DNA from: Callorhinus ursinus
Lineage: Eukaryota > Chordata > Mammalia > Carnivora > Otariidae
DNA length: 64,000 bases
Direction of reading: 5' to 3'
NCBI RefSeq assembly: GCF_003265705.1
Contig: NW_020312904.1
Coordinates: forward strand, 4,066,672-4,130,671
The translations under genes were made by a program, and so were the position numbers. Below the pieces are notes generated by a model. The model did no database searches and had not been told where the DNA came from. It saw nothing but the letters and a program-made list of their open reading frames with translations. Below are positions 63,988 through 64,000 of this stretch, piece after piece (within the stretch, counting starts at the first letter, position 1; each line of letters opens with the position of its first letter).

Positions 63988-64000
63988 ACACACACACACA
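63988..64000 (+). repeat. CA microsatellite at window edge
   Basis: An (AC)n run that continues past the right edge, so its full length is unknown. Confidence 0.8.

Larger units (their letters stand above)
55485..64000 (-). other. FAM118A 5' UTR intron or 5' flank
   Basis: 8.5 kb without a recognised coding exon. A noncoding first exon and promoter should lie here or beyond the right edge; I cannot place it and see no clear CpG-island promoter. Contents are a G13 run (56783-56795), old repeat debris (56100-56540), a Tigger2/MER2-like end (60170-60385), one SINE (60646-60849), MIR-like pieces (61650-61800, 62660-62830), an ancient repeat (62110-62300), and a CA repeat at the right edge (63988-64000). 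Confidence 0.6.

Overview
This window is mammalian nuclear DNA, most likely from a caniform carnivore outside the dogs (bear, seal or mustelid type). It holds about 22 tRNA-derived carnivore SINEs of the form GGCGCCTGGGTGGCTCAGTC ... A-tail, carnivore-type L1 3' ends, and older MIR and L1M debris. All genes are split by GT-AG introns. Assignment to arctoid carnivores rests on remembered SINE consensus and is an inference.

Two convergent genes fill the window. Positions 1..~38830 (+) carry the 3' half of SMC1B, the meiotic cohesin subunit SMC1-beta. Fourteen coding exons from 7145 to 38412 total 1797 nt and give an open frame of 598 residues plus stop. They encode the end of the hinge, the returning coiled coil, and the C-terminal ATPase lobe (LSGGEK signature, Walker B, D-loop). 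The 5' half lies off the left edge. Positions ~40145..55484 (-), with 5' UTR exons probably further right, carry all coding exons of FAM118A, a SIR2-like protein. I reconstructed eight coding exons (1074 nt, 357 aa plus stop), including a 33-nt microexon and a final exon holding only 20 coding bases. The two polyadenylation signals lie about 1.36 kb apart, tail to tail. This SMC1B/FAM118A order matches the human 22q13.31 neighbourhood.

Region by region: 1-7144 is an SMC1B intron with L1M, MIR and a young 5'-truncated L1. 7145-12710 holds the hinge and coiled-coil exons. 12711-23060 is a 10-kb intron packed with L1 fragments and SINEs. 23061-38412 holds the remaining exons. From about 35 kb rightward the DNA becomes GC-richer with local CpG-dense patches. 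41.3-55.5 kb is FAM118A. 55.5-64 kb has no recognised exon and is either FAM118A intron 1 or its 5' flank.

The points most worth a second look are these. A SINE landed on the SMC1B exon-4 splice donor and duplicated that donor in its target-site duplication. Two L1 copies 13.5 kb apart share the same SINE at the same site inside a near-identical tract, which suggests ectopic gene conversion. A 60-nt phase-0 candidate cassette exon lies next to the SMC1B Walker B exon. A CpG-dense block sits in the last SMC1B intron. Two near-identical SINEs sit in tandem inside one shared target duplication. I saw no prokaryotic-type operon, CRISPR array or other clearly new system.
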